Source: Toxonevra muliebris
Taxonomy: Eukaryota; Arthropoda; Insecta; Diptera; Pallopteridae
Direction: 5' to 3'
NCBI GenBank assembly: GCA_963691655.1
Contig: OY829327.1
Span: 58,292,079-58,356,078 of the forward strand
DNA length: 64,000 nucleotides
Position 1 is the first letter of the stretch, and each line of letters begins with the position of its first letter. Position numbers and translations under genes: made by a program. Below the pieces are notes generated by a model. The model was not told where the DNA came from. It worked only from the letters and a program-made list of their open reading frames with translations, and made no database searches. Positions 47,201 through 57,015 of the stretch are shown one piece after another.

Positions 47201-50200
47201 ATTACCTGAAAGAGAACCATAAATTATCGATTCAAAAGCGCAGTCACAATAAGAACTGAGCTAAATAGCTATTACAACGTGAATATAAATGTCGAAACTT
47301 TACGCAGAAAGAAACAAAAGTTCGGTCTGTATGGGAGACGATCAGCCAAAAAGTCGTTGTTGACGAAATGGATGGAAACAAATCGCCTGGCGTGGACTAA
47401 AAATTATAGCAATTCAACTCTGGCAGACTCGAGAAAAGTTATATGATAGAGCAATTTAATCTTCGGTACTTGCTTTGCTCAGATATAGAGCAATAGAAGG
47501 TTAACTGTGTAGTGAAAATAGTCAAATGCCCACAAAGTCAGATAGTTTGGATGGGTCCTTATACTATATTGAAGGGACTGTGAATGCCCAAAAATATGGC
47601 TAAAATTTTATGGAGCAATTGCTGTAAGCCAATTGTGGAACGCTTTCGCTCATTAATGACGTTATTTTTCCGGACGACTTCTGCGGCATATTATCACGTC
47701 AAATTGGCAAGGTTTAGTTAGTAATTAATGCCTAATGTTAGAACTTTAAAAATAGTAAAAAATTTAAATTATTGATCCTTATTTGTTTGCAGATTCAAAA
47801 TGTTTTCGATGATGTTTGAATTTACTGGCGGGAATGATCAGGTAGCTCGCGCGGTTTAAGACCGATAAGGCACCTCTGTCATATAATGAAACGGAAAGAT
47901 GCTCAAAACATGCCAAAGAATAAAAAATTCCTTGTTGGAGTTCTGAAAAAAGTTTAGTATTAAAAAAATAACGAATGATATCCTTAAAGTGCTTGTTGAC
48001 TCTAGGCCATTCAAGATAACGGCAATAAGAAAGGCTAAGAGACGGGAACTATCAAACTAAACAATTTTGCTTATGACTCTATTATGAAACAAATTAATCT
48101 TAGTTTACACCTTCAAAAAATAACAAATATTTTTATTTTTACATATTTTTAATCAATACCCTAAAAAAAGTGAAATTTCTTTCATATTTTTGTTTTAATT
48201 AAAAAGTAATAAAATTTGTGTGTATGTATGATGTTTCTTTTGCAATTTTGTTCATTTTGTTCCCAAAAATAAAAAAAATTACATTCACTAAAACAAGATC
48301 AGATTTAAGTCCCATTTTAAACGATTTTCTTGAAATTTGTGGGTGGTGCAGTTTTCGTGACCACCAGTGTAGTAATTTTGAGTCACTGAAAAAATTAAAT
48401 CAGTTTTCTTCTAGATCTTACCATTTTTTCAGAAATCCACATTTTGCCCGATTTCAAAAAAATTTTTCAAAATTATTTTTAATAATTTTGATTAGAAGTA
48501 TTTTTTCTCTAATTTCTAACAAATTGGACTTAAGAGTCCAAAATTAATTTCGTATTTTTTGTTGCCAATATTTGAGCCATATTCGAGATATTTTGAAAAT
48601 ATTGAATAGTTTTGGAAATTTTTTAAAGATTGCATACTTACTAATTGTTTCTTGAAATAGCTTTTAACTAATTTATTACAACAAAAAGTATTGAAATTTA
48701 ATGTTTGATTTAATTTTAACCGCTATCATCTGAAGAATCTTCTATTTAAGAATCAATAAACAATTCAAAAAGATGTACATTTTGTTCTGACTGCCCGCTG
48801 CTAATGTTTTATAGCTCGATGCTATTACTCCTAACAACTTAATTGTTTGATTTAATAGACCGCCCTGAAGACATTCACAATTCGGAAAACACAAGATATT
48901 CTTAATGTGTGTTATACGAAATTTTCGAATATTTTTGCGGCTCGCTTCCAAAGATTCCTCGGAAAAACAATCTTAAAAAATTAAAGACTTTATTAAACAT
49001 ATATGCGTATTGCTAAATAAATGTTTTTTACCTATCGGCAAATCGAAAAATTTTATTTATTATTTATATTTTTGTTTATAAAATTGTTCGACTTTGAAGA
49101 GCTCCAACTCCTATAAAATTTGTTTTTTCGCAAAAATATTTCAGATTTGTTTTATGTAGACTATTACCTTTAAAATGTCACTAATTTTGTCTAAATCTGT
49201 GACACAAATTCTTTTGATTTTTGTCCAATGTCGAAGCACTGTGGGCCGGGGCGATTTGTATGGAATAAAATTTTTCGCTACCGCGCCGTCGAAATTATTA
49301 TTCCTTTTGTAATTATGAACAAACATTTCTTCAACTGATTTTTACGGAAAATGTTCGGTTTATATGGAATTTTCAAGGCACTTGGAATTTTTGCAATTAC
49401 ACAGGGAATATATAACTTTTTAGGGGTAATTCGTGTACGCTGTATATCATAGAAGGAGGAAAAAAATTGCTTAGACTGATACCCTCCACCAACCTCCCTT
49501 ACCCAGGGTGTTTTATGAAGCCACTTTTCGTTATATGACTATACCGTGTAAACGGTCATTAGGTTTTGGGTGAAAAATGTTCCCCATCGAAGAGTAGTTG
49601 GGGTCAAAATTACCCTAATTTTTATAATAATCCTTTTATACTGAATTAATTGTTAGAAAAAATAATAAATTCTTCGGAGAAAATTTTTTTCTTCAAAAAA
49701 TAGTTGAAGTCATTGAAGCTCAAAACCACCTAGAATCTACTTTTTACCAAAAATTAATCTTTGAAAAACAAAAACTTTTTTTTTTTGCTATGACGCCTTT
49801 ATACTGGATTTACCGTTAAAAAAAACAGCGAACAGTTAATATTTCCAATCAAAAAGTATTTGGGGTCACCGAAGGTCAGAACCTAATTCTTTTTTTTACA
49901 AATTAAGCGTTGAGAGTGAACAATTTTTTATAAAAGGGTCAAAATACATTTGACCTGAAAAATAAAAATTAAAAAAATTGATATATAAAACCGCGCTTAA
50001 ACTTTATTTAACAATCTTAAAGTTTTCAGCATTGTTAACAAAAACAAATATTTATAAAATAACGGTAAATTGTTGATACGAGAATATAAAAAAAGCAATA
50101 AAAGGGTTATTGCTAAAACAAATATATATTTTTTGCCCTTTAAAGGCTAATATCTAAGAAAAGGTTGGAATAAGGTGAGTTTGGCCTTCAAAGATCCTAC

Positions 50201-53200
50201 TAGTTTTTATAGAGATTATTTTTATATATTAAATATCGTTGTCGTTCTGGCAAAATTAACTAAGTCCATTTTTTCAATTTCTGAGATGAAGTTGGTTTAT
50301 GCAGTGCATGGTGCGCTGCGAGCACTAGCAAATTTAAAAAGTTAACAGATTAGCCCTATTCACTCTTTGGAGTAAAGCGCTGAGTAACGGAGTAAAAAAG
50401 TAATGTTTTACTCTAGAGCGTGAACGCCTCTAAAACTAAAAAAGTACTCTCTGGAGTAAAAGTCAAAAAATATATTTTCCATTATTTGTTTACTTTTTCT
50501 CCATTGAAAAAGTTTGTAGTAAAAGTGCAAAAACATCCTTTTATGCTAGAAGCTGTTTGCAAATTTAAGTGTGTTGAAGGTGAAAAGAAGATAAAATTGA
50601 TTCGCAATAGTTTTCAAACGTTCTTATAAATAAAAACATGAGTAGAAATTCAAAATTTTTTCATTTCATATTGTTGACAGCTTTTTTTTTATTTTCTCTG
50701 CGATCAATGTTCCCAATTAAAAGCGCCAGGAATAAAACTTTTGTTTTTATTTTTTGTTGTCGTACAAATCGAAAAGTAGGTAACACTAATTTTCTCTCTT
50801 ACTCAGAGTAACAGAGTAACAAATATTTTACTAAAGGGTCGAACTAGAGTAAAAGTGAAAAGTGTGAGTAAAAGCAAATGTCGTATATTTTGTTTTTGTA
50901 GAGTAATTTTGCTTTACACTTTTACTCTGTTACTCCGTTAACCAGCACTTTACTCTAAATAGTGAACAGGGCTATTGATACACACATAAGTATACGTTTT
51001 AATTGCATCATCAAAAATCGGATTTATTATGTCTTTCGAATTATAGAAGCTAATTAATATGGATTCAATCAAAAAAATTAATTTGGACTTAGTGATTTCT
51101 GCTTGAACGACGACGATATATTACATCGTTATTTTCATAAGTATTGGCAAAAAATGAATGAAAAAAAATGAAGAAAAATTTGTGTTTTTGGATAAAATTA
51201 GCACTGAAAACTGTAAAAACTTTGAAAAATAATGTTAGATAGCGCCACCTATCGGACGCCTGAGTTGAAAATAAATATCAAAAATTAATCGTACTATACG
51301 AAAAAAATTTTCATAGAAAAATAATTACAAATAATCCAAGTGCCTTGAAAATTCTATATAAAACGAACATTTTCCGTAAAAATCGAATTCCGGAGTCTCG
51401 AAATTCATTTTAGATCTATGTCGTAGAAGAAATTTTTGGTTCGTAATGACAAGAGGAATCATAAGTTCGACGGCGCGGTATCGTTTGCCAAATCGCCCCA
51501 GCCTAGTGGTTAACCACTAGAAAGGTGGTGGTTAGCCTAGCTAACCAACATGACTGTATTGTTTAGTTTATCTCAAAGCAATTCTGTAATTCTTTTACCA
51601 ACCCCAAGAGATCATCATTAGAAGCTGGAAGAGAGGGGCCTGAGGGATTCAAACGTACGGAGGTCGCTACTCTGTCCGGTTATAATCTCTGAAATAGTGA
51701 AACGGGATGTAAGAGATGTATTGTCTGCACCAAACAAGTCAAGGACCATCGAACAAATGCTATTTGTTCCTTTTGCAAAAACCCACTTTACTTCACCAAT
51801 GATCGGAATTGCTTCGAAATTTATCACAAAAAAATTTCTTTCAATGTATTGGTCAAAAATGTAAACAAATTTATTTTAGTTCCAAAAAAATCAACCTGTC
51901 AACAAAACTAGAACAAGTCATTGATTTTTACCGCTAACGACCATTGGGACACAGAGGCCCCGTCAAATTGCAACAAAAAGAAGGAGGATAAGATGTTAAG
52001 ATTCTTCAACTTTGGGGTGGAATGAATCAATCCTTGAAAATTAGGTAGTTTCTGAAGCCACATTGATTCCCTATTGAATGATACCTTGTTGAGGAAAATC
52101 GGTTCCATAATTTTTCCAGGAAAAAGGTACGATCGTCAAAGGGTAATAGTGTTGCATACCATTAAGTACATGCTAGAAACACCTACCGTATGTGCCTATA
52201 CAATAACATGATATAATAGGCCACAACTATCGTTTTATTCACGTGGGGCTATTTAGGCCCAGGAGGTTATGTAACCGCCTCTCAGAGAGGTGCCCATCGT
52301 AGGGTTAAAAATTCATAACTGATCAAAACTTAACCAAAATTCAGGTACTATCATTTTCCAAACCATTTTGCTTCATATTTTATTTTCCAAAACATTAAAA
52401 AATAAGCAGGCAGCAGGATTCTATAGTATTAATTAATTTAGATATTTTTGGAAACAAATTAATTGGAAGTTATAAAATTTTGATGAACAAAAAGGCGGAA
52501 ATTAGGTAAAATTATGTGTTAGATTTGTTTCTAACAGTTAATTTGTATTTTCTCCTGAAAGTATGCAAACCTTCCTAAAAATTAAAAACTCAACAGTTGC
52601 AGGTATTAAAACAACTTTTATCGGAAAATTATTAACTTATAAAAAAGTGTTAAGCATTTTGGATAGATGGAAGGCGCTTTTGAGAATTAGGGCCTCCAAC
52701 CCCCCGAACTCTCCGATGACAATAAATATATAACCCACTAAGGTCACTGATCCTAAATTAAAAAACCTTTTGATGAAGCAAAAAACGTAGAACATCTCTT
52801 CCCTGTGAATATCAAACGGCAGAACTCACATTTTTTATATTATTTTAATGATTTCTAATTACAAACATAAAGAAGAAAAATCTGCTGAGACAAACGCCGC
52901 AGTCAAGTGGCAAAAGCCATAAAAACAACAGCATGGTACCAAAGAGTACCGAAGCTTCGTATTTATGGCCTTGTATTTTTATCTTATTTTTATTTAACAA
53001 CATTTGAATTTGTTTACAATTTTTTTAAAGCGTTTGTGTAATAAAAATTGTTTTTTCTGCTTTTAATTAATTAATTAATATTTTTCCTTTTTGTTTTTCC
53101 AATTGTGTACAACTTTTTGTAAGCAAATTTGATTCTATTTTCTCATTCCTCTATCTCTTTCAGTACGGATTTGTTAATTACGCTTTGGAGCTTTTGGTGC

Positions 53201-53237
53201 TTAAGCATTTTGGCGAAGAAATATGGGAGAAAATCAA
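35257..53237 (+). CDS. Gycbeta100B: soluble guanylate cyclase beta-1 subunit, 5' coding exons (partial)
   Basis: The heme-dependent NO receptor pairs with an alpha subunit in the cytosol and makes cGMP from GTP. The exon at 53164-53237 follows an acceptor (TCTTTCAG) and reads YGFVNYALELLVLKHF then GEEIWEKI. This is the near-invariant start of the beta-1 heme-NO-binding (HNOB) domain, residues 2-25, and it ends at donor AA|GTAAGTG (phase 2). It lacks residue 1. The best source is 35257-35259, an ATG in the context AACAAAATG immediately followed by GTAAGTTA, so the first coding exon contributes only Met. The intervening intron is 17904 bp. The heme ligand His, the PAS-like, coiled-coil and catalytic domains are not found before 64000, so the gene continues. 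Exon 2 is firm; the choice of first exon is inferred. Confidence 0.8.
36100..36895 (-). pseudogene. LINE (non-LTR) pol fragment with deleted RT core
   Basis: On the minus strand, from high to low coordinates: REDWARYKTELNYYTNHI, AKRASWKNFC, ASRLRKVLSKGP and LYKSPGSDD (36491-36520), then a jump to GLGVKPSKTELVLITRRS, KYLEVILDS, a stop, and LRWKRNTKERVQK. These match the linker, SPGPDG entry motif and thumb of R1/LOA/Jockey-type reverse transcriptases. Palm blocks with the catalytic aspartates are missing between the SPG and SKTELV motifs. Several stops are present. The copy lies inside the first intron of the guanylate cyclase gene. Confidence 0.75.
36960..38073. other. intron, unassigned
   Basis: The part near 37200-37700 is less AT-rich and may be further LINE sequence upstream of the RT fragment (minus strand), but I cannot match a domain. 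The rest is featureless. Confidence 0.35.
38074..39201 (+). mobile_element. hAT-type transposon remnant with TGCATATTTT arrays
   Basis: The ends TAGGTAAGGAATTCCATGCA and, reverse-complemented, TAGGGCAAGGAATTTCATGC form an inverted repeat. The flanks share ATATTTA, slightly offset. Subterminal zones contain at least seven GCATATTTT copies (38200-38285 and 39050-39185). Inside, one frame reads LKNHLLWVSIDDTTDIQRR (about 38610-38665), the first-aspartate block (DETTD) common in hAT transposases. Most of the transposase is gone. Confidence 0.6.
39202..40768. other. intron, nothing recognised
   Basis: AT-rich intronic sequence with ACATACATATGTAT-type simple repeats near 39672. No gene is seen. 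Confidence 0.45.
40769..41328. mobile_element. MITE with about 65-bp inverted repeats
   Basis: The left end begins ACACAGTGCAACAAAAATTG and the right end, reverse-complemented, ACACAGTGCAACAAATTTTC. Both continue with GCGAGATTTTTCAACGGTTT and ATAGTAATTTAGG. The interior is non-coding. No target duplication could be defined. Confidence 0.75.
41800..42520 (+). pseudogene. BEL/Pao gag remnant
   Basis: The frame starting at ATG 41800 reads LSLTTLKQQRANIHRS, EIIELYFKQILRLQEKTERL and LPKLKLPRLEG. That is the coiled, Gln/Lys-rich N-terminus and 'PKL.LP.F.G' boundary typical of BEL/Pao gag. It stops at 42231 after a frame break. A second frame (42228 on) continues with STFINLVHDDSTISVLDKFN and ALQRLKERNDNKVLIFRDHV. 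The product would be a truncated gag. No zinc knuckle is recognisable. Confidence 0.65.
42525..44110 (+). pseudogene. BEL/Pao pol remnant (protease end, RT, RNase H)
   Basis: Pieces in several frames: GNSYDIARKRLLSLERRL and LKRMYAEFMHEYDQLG before RT; LRVIFNASANTSSNYSLNDF (42825) and ITYGNSSAPFLAIRCLF (43075) in RT; and the catalytic LYVDDVLSG with YVDD at 43182-43193. Further on are ESEIHGFADALHRAYGCCI and FWTDSKIVLHWL, the RNase H blocks. In-frame stops and shifts separate them, and the integrase is absent. The order and motifs identify BEL/Pao with good confidence. Confidence 0.75.
44291..45215. other. intron, nothing recognised
   Basis: Contains a short ATATGTATATATATAT tract (44398-44413) and otherwise featureless AT-rich sequence. 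Confidence 0.4.
45216..45247 (+). repeat. short dispersed motif, copy 2
   Basis: GGACCTACAGTTTAACGC plus CGATTCCGAACGGC, shared with 1528-1559. Here it follows the inverted repeat AGGCCTGAACGGCCT (about 45182-45196). Confidence 0.6.
45640..46745 (+). pseudogene. LINE RNase H domain, split by a MITE
   Basis: The first part reads PIIVYFTDGSKIDGG (DGS block, about 45798), then SLKAIGSTVKKSKIVQDCRN and VFSSIRDSI. After the insertion at 46026-46579 the domain resumes with VPGHSNIEGNDMADERARAG and GEWLIGRTVLRSHTK. These are the RNase H blocks, including (V)PGHS.I.GN..AD, found at the 3' end of I, LOA and related LINE pol genes. Frame breaks are present before the insertion. No endonuclease or RT is adjacent. 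Confidence 0.75.
46026..46579. mobile_element. MITE inside a LINE RNase H domain
   Basis: The ends are TATACTCAAAAAAAAAGTAC and, reverse-complemented, TACACTCAAAAAAAGTGCAA. The interior is rich in AAATGTAA and ACATTA motifs and non-coding. It lies between VFSSIRDS and VPGHSN of the LINE, so it inserted after the LINE arrived. A TA-type target is possible. Confidence 0.7.
46793..48369 (+). mobile_element. full-length, inactive Tc1-like transposon
   Basis: TA dinucleotides (46791-46792 and 48370-48371) flank inverted repeats CACTGGCGGTCACAAAAACC and, reverse-complemented, CACTGGTGGTCACGAAAACT, continuing to GCACCAC. The length of 1577 bp is normal for Tc1 elements. The transposase on the + strand is broken. 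Confidence 0.85.
46990..48060 (+). pseudogene. Tc1-like transposase pseudogene
   Basis: The clearest piece, SAVTIRTELNSYYNVNINVE then TLRRKKQKFGLYGRRSAKKS and LLTKWMETNRLAWTKNY, is the second helix-turn-helix and the linker of Tc1 transposases. Weaker pieces (KCPQSQIVWMGPYTI; LKVLVDSRPFKITAIRKAK) correspond to the catalytic-domain middle and the C-terminus. Stops and frameshifts separate them, and the DD34E residues are not preserved in one frame. Confidence 0.7.
48370..49236. other. intron, nothing recognised
   Basis: AT-rich sequence between the Tc1-like element and a large inverted-repeat element; no gene. Confidence 0.45.
50232..51120 (-). mobile_element. MITE M, copy 2, interrupted
   Basis: The reverse complement aligns end to end with 18776-19019: TTCAAGCAGAAATCACTAAG, AAATTAATTTTTTT, TTAATTAGCTT, then CGCAGCGCACCAT and ACTTCATCTCA. 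The match is interrupted at 50352-50973 by a second element. Confidence 0.8.
50352..50973. mobile_element. MITE inside MITE M, ATT target duplication
   Basis: The left end is AGCCCTATTCACTCTTTGGA and the right end, reverse-complemented, AGCCCTGTTCACTATTTAGA. Both continue with GTAAAGCGCTGAGTAACGGA or a close match. ATT flanks both sides (50349-50351 and 50974-50976), and MITE M copy 1 has a single AAT at the corresponding place. The interior is rich in GAGTAAAA motifs. A 3-bp AT-rich duplication fits PIF/Harbinger-like elements. Confidence 0.8.
51509..53163. other. intron, unassigned, with possible coding debris
   Basis: Minus-strand open stretches (52108-51908 and 51827-51618) have protein-like text such as NFEAIPIIGEVKWVFAKG that I cannot assign. 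Small inverted repeats include GTGGTTAACCAC (51505-51516) and GGAGGTTA-TG-TAACCGCC (52261-52278). The rest is plain intron ending in the exon 2 acceptor. Confidence 0.35.
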
Positions 53238-54857
53238 GTAAGTGAAATCAGCTTAAGCCTTTAAAAATGTAAAGTATTAAACAATTTTTTGTTATTTTTG
53301 CTAAAACTTTAAATGAAAGAAATACTATTACCTACAGTCAATTTTAACTTCGTTCCTCAGACGTGACGTCAAAATGTAATCGTGAAATTTTCTGTTCGCA
53401 AGCATAAGTATCTCTAGGGCATATGTTCACACATATCTACAAGTAAACATATGTATGTATACATGCATATATATATATATATATATTTTTACGTATGTAT
53501 GTGTGATTATTATTTTTTGTTGACTTTAATAGACTTAAGTCTATTTTATTTTATTTATTGTTGTCATGTTGCAAGTGTTTCAACATTTAATGCTGCCGCA
53601 ATTGCTTGTGAGGAAAGTTGACAGACAGTAACAGAAATTAAATTGACAGGCGTGTGTTTTTCAGTATATGTGTGTATTTTTTTATTTTTTTTCAAATATT
53701 TACACACACACGCTTACACTTATAGCTTCTCACAAGCGCGCAGCTACGCACGAACAAATAAACGTCCTTGTGTGGAAACGAATGCAAATAAATCATTCAT
53801 AAATTAAAACGTTTATTAAATTTTGCGTAATTCGTGACTATGATAGATTTTCTATTTTTGTACTGATTTCTTGATTATTCAACTACAATTTGCGTCCAAG
53901 TAAAAATGTTTTCATCTCATTCCTTAGTATTAAGTGCTTCAGTGAGAAAATTAACAAATTTGTTTTATCTATGAACTTGATAGATGATGTTGCGAAGGAG
54001 TCTACATATATCTCGCATTTAAAGCTATGGAACACGTTAAAGGTGTTACTATAATATAAAATAATCGTTTATTTGTATTTCAGTGTCACAAAAAATTATC
54101 TCTAAAATTTGTTGGTAGCAAACATGTATCCTTATAAATTTTCAGACCTCTAAATCAGAATAGTAAATATTTAAATTTCTGCAGTCATTTAGATTCATTT
54201 CTTTTTCAAAAATCACAAAATTTTTACGCACACGAGAGAAAATTTCGTCGAAATTTGAAATTTTGGTGGACACACGGCAAAAATTGAATTTCACTGAAAA
54301 TCGAATTTCGTTTTTTACAAGTAAAATGTTTGGAGAAGAAGAATTTTTGTATGTGTATTTTGTGAAAATAAAAATAAATTAAAATGTCACCTTTTAATTG
54401 GGTTGAGATAGCAAGAATTTATATAGCAATTATGGGTAATTGGAGGAATAACAATGAGTGACTCTCTGGCTCCATTATTTCAGTGTCTCATTATTGCTTT
54501 TATTAATAAATACATATAACAAGAGCAGCTATTATGAAATTAAAATACAAAATGCCTAAAAAATGTAATATATCTTATATTTTTCCTTTCGTTTTTTACA
54601 ACCATGTGTTTGAGAGTTGCTGAGTTTCTTTCGGCATTTCAATTGAATTTTTTAAATTCGAACAACTTTGTTTCCCAAAATTTTACGGGGCTTTTCAGCT
54701 CGTTTTAGTTTAGAGAAAATGGACTGAATTTTTTAAAAATATATTTACCCCGTTCATCATAATTCAGATAAGGAGTTGAGTTAAATTTACGGTATATTCT
54801 CAGAGCATTTTATCCATCACGTCAACTCCACCTTTGGTTTTATTACAATATTTGATA
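53238..54857. other. second intron of the guanylate cyclase gene, simple sequence
   Basis: Begins with the donor GTAAGTG. Contains an AT dinucleotide run (53467-53486) and ACACAC/GTGTGT tracts (near 53670-53710). No next exon is recognised. Confidence 0.5.
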
Positions 54858-55329
54858 ACACTGTTCTACAAATGGAAACTTTTGAAAACGAGCAGATACG
54901 GGACAAATGCACTTAGGGTAATGGGGGGTCGCTGAGTCCGAATCCGTGTCACGTTAACCTGGCTCAGGAACGGCTCAGAGACAAGGTGCCATATGGCACC
55001 ACTAGGCATTACTGGGTTAAGCAAACAACTAGATTAAAGTGAATGATGATAACGAGGACGAAAAAATAAATTAATTAAAAACTACATTTTTTTAAAATTC
55101 TTAAAGTTCAAAAATCGAAAAATTTTTTTTTTGTAAAAATGGATGTTTTGATGAAAAAATTTATGAACTGCATTTTATATATATTTTTTTTAGTTTTAAA
55201 AATTTTGATGTCAATAAAAAAATTGTGACGTAGCGGAGCAAAACGGACCACGGATTCGGACTCAGCGACCCCACATTACCCTAAGTACACTTGTCCCGTC
55301 TCTGCTCATTTTTGGCTGTTGAACAGTGT
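54858..55329. mobile_element. foldback MITE with about 95-bp arms
   Basis: The left arm begins ACACTGTTCTAC and the right arm, reverse-complemented, ACACTGTTCAAC. They then share GAGCAGA.ACGGGACAA, ACTTAGGGTAATG and GGTCGCTGAGTCCGAATCCG. A 59-bp TTAA-bounded unit interrupts it at 54958-55016. Confidence 0.75.
54958..55016. mobile_element. 59-bp TTAA-flanked unit with a palindrome
   Basis: TTAA at 54954-54957 and 55017-55020 flank a segment with ends CCTGG and, reverse-complemented, CCCAG. It contains the perfect palindrome GGTGCCATATGGCACC (54985-55000). It could be a piggyBac-derived micro-element or the edge of the neighbouring piggyBac remnant. Confidence 0.45.
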
Positions 55330-55441
55330 AATTTTTGGTTTCGCTGCTTGGCTCTCTTCAATTTCTTCTGTAACATGCATGGATGAAAGAACTACGACTG
55401 CTTTATTTTTCTTTGGCATATATGAGCAAATCGTTGCGTCA

Positions 55442-56273
55442 TTATTGTAGCCAAAATTTATTGAATTTGTTACTCAACAGGAATCTTTTGTTTTTTCTTA
55501 CCATGCCAAAAAGTGTCATATTCCAGGAATTCAATGTCTTCGTTAGTTCTAAACTGGTAAATAAGTTACCGGTGGTCACCATGCTATACTTAGCCGGTTT
55601 CGAAGGTAACAATTGTTCGTCAACTGTTATGTAATCGTATGGCTTGTATACTATCTCAAAATTTTTGTTCAGCATTGTACATAGGTCACGTATTGGTGCA
55701 GCTATGTCGATTTTTATACGATTAGTACGTGTATTTTCATTATCAAATCTGATAAATTTGTGCATCGTTTTAAATAAGTCTTGTGATATGGATGAGAGGC
55801 AGCTCATTAACATATCGTCTAGGTTTTCCCTTTTATCGTATATCGTCTAAGATCTCCTTAGTATACTTCTATGCACATTAGTAACTATCAGTATGCCGAA
55901 AAACGCATCGAGTTAAATATCATTATTATTTTTGTTGCATGATGTTACGAAATCTTGTTTGAGTACTTGGCAGAGGATTACTTTTCCATTTAGTTCCGTC
56001 CTTAGGAGTCCAAAGTTCATCCAATCTACTCTTAGGTTCTAACTCATCCTCAACACTCTCGCCGAAGTCGTATTCCCTTTGCCGCTCCACGATCATTTCT
56101 TGCTCAACATCTGACTCTTCGTCAACTGGAACTGAGGCTTCCGGGACGTAATGATCTTCATCATATGCAATTAATGGCTCTTCCTCATATTCCGAGGCAG
56201 ACTCTTTCATCATTCTTCTTATTTCATCAGAAGTATATCTATAAATGTATGTGAATATAAAAATAGATAACAA
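55442..56273 (-). pseudogene. piggyBac transposase remnant (N-terminal and first catalytic part)
   Basis: The minus-strand frame 56273-55926 is acidic and then reads ELWTPKDGTKWKSNPLPSTQ followed by TRFRNIM, the usual piggyBac N-terminal boundary. The frame 55813-55442 reads FKTMHKFIRFDNENTRTNRI, IAAPIRDLC, YKPYDYITVDEQLLPSKPAK and SWNMTLFGMVRKNKR. That is the F...F.RFD block and the TVDEQ(L/M) motif with the first catalytic Asp. The two frames are separated by stops and about 110 bp. The second and third catalytic aspartates and the Cys-rich tail are absent. It is inactive, and lies in the second intron of the guanylate cyclase gene. Confidence 0.8.
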
Positions 56274-56604
56274 GTTAAATATATTACATTATATTGTATA
56301 TCGGCCTGTCACAGTCTGATAATAAAGTCCTCTTGAATAACAGCTGCTACAAGGTTCAGCTTTACTATAGCTCATGTTGGCTTGAAAAGAAAATTAACTT
56401 TTATTTACAACTTGCAAAACGCGAATGAACTGACGGCGCGAGTGTATCAACTTTTTGAGATAAAACAAATTTTTACAAACCGGTTTTATAAGTTTCCCGA
56501 AATCAGATTGCTGTTTTTTGAAAATTTTGAAACGAATTACAAAGTGCAACTCCTTACTTTGTGAGTTTAAATTTAAAAATAACATAGGTAGCTCTAAAAA
56601 TTTA

Positions 56605-57015
56605 CAGTGGCGAACATTAAAAGTGGCAACGACTAGCATGGCATTATTAAATCATCCATATCGTGAAAACTGATTTAGATAGAGCTTTGCAATTTTATAC
56701 ACTTATTTATGTCGACATTTTCTCTACTATTATACTTTTTGTCTATATTATCTTGGAGGTTTTTTTTTAACTTGAGTATTAGTATGGCAACCTCATAAAA
56801 CAAGGAAGCAAAAAATGCAACTTTAAAAAATTTAACTTGTTTAAATAACAGCAATTCATTTAAAAAGAAATATAATAACTATAATTAATATTTTGTTACG
56901 TTTACTTCCTTACTTCCCGATATACAAGCTCCCATAGATTCTCTATTGGGTTGAGATGGGGAGACTGCGCCGGGCACTCCAAAAACTGCACACTATTGTC
57001 ATTTACAAATCAAAT
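56605..57015 (-). mobile_element. Tc1/mariner fragment, transposase 3' end
   Basis: A TA followed by CAGTGGCGAACATTAAAAG at 56603 looks like a Tc1-type terminus. On the minus strand at 56905-57010 the text NSVQFLECPAQSPHLNPIEN then LWELVYREVRK is the conserved block around the last catalytic residue (PAQSPDLNPIENLW). The rest of the element on the right side is not found. Confidence 0.75.

Larger units (their letters stand above)
49237..51508. mobile_element. large inverted-repeat element with 150-180 bp arms
   Basis: The left arm starts CACTGTGGGCCGGGGCGATT and the right arm, reverse-complemented, CACTAGGCTGGGGCGATTTG. Both continue with ACCGCGCCGTCGAA, TTTTTACGGAAAATGTTCG and ATTTTCAAGGCACTTGGA. 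The 2.27 kb interior has no coding domain that I recognise, and holds MITE M copy 2, which itself holds another MITE. Confidence 0.8.
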
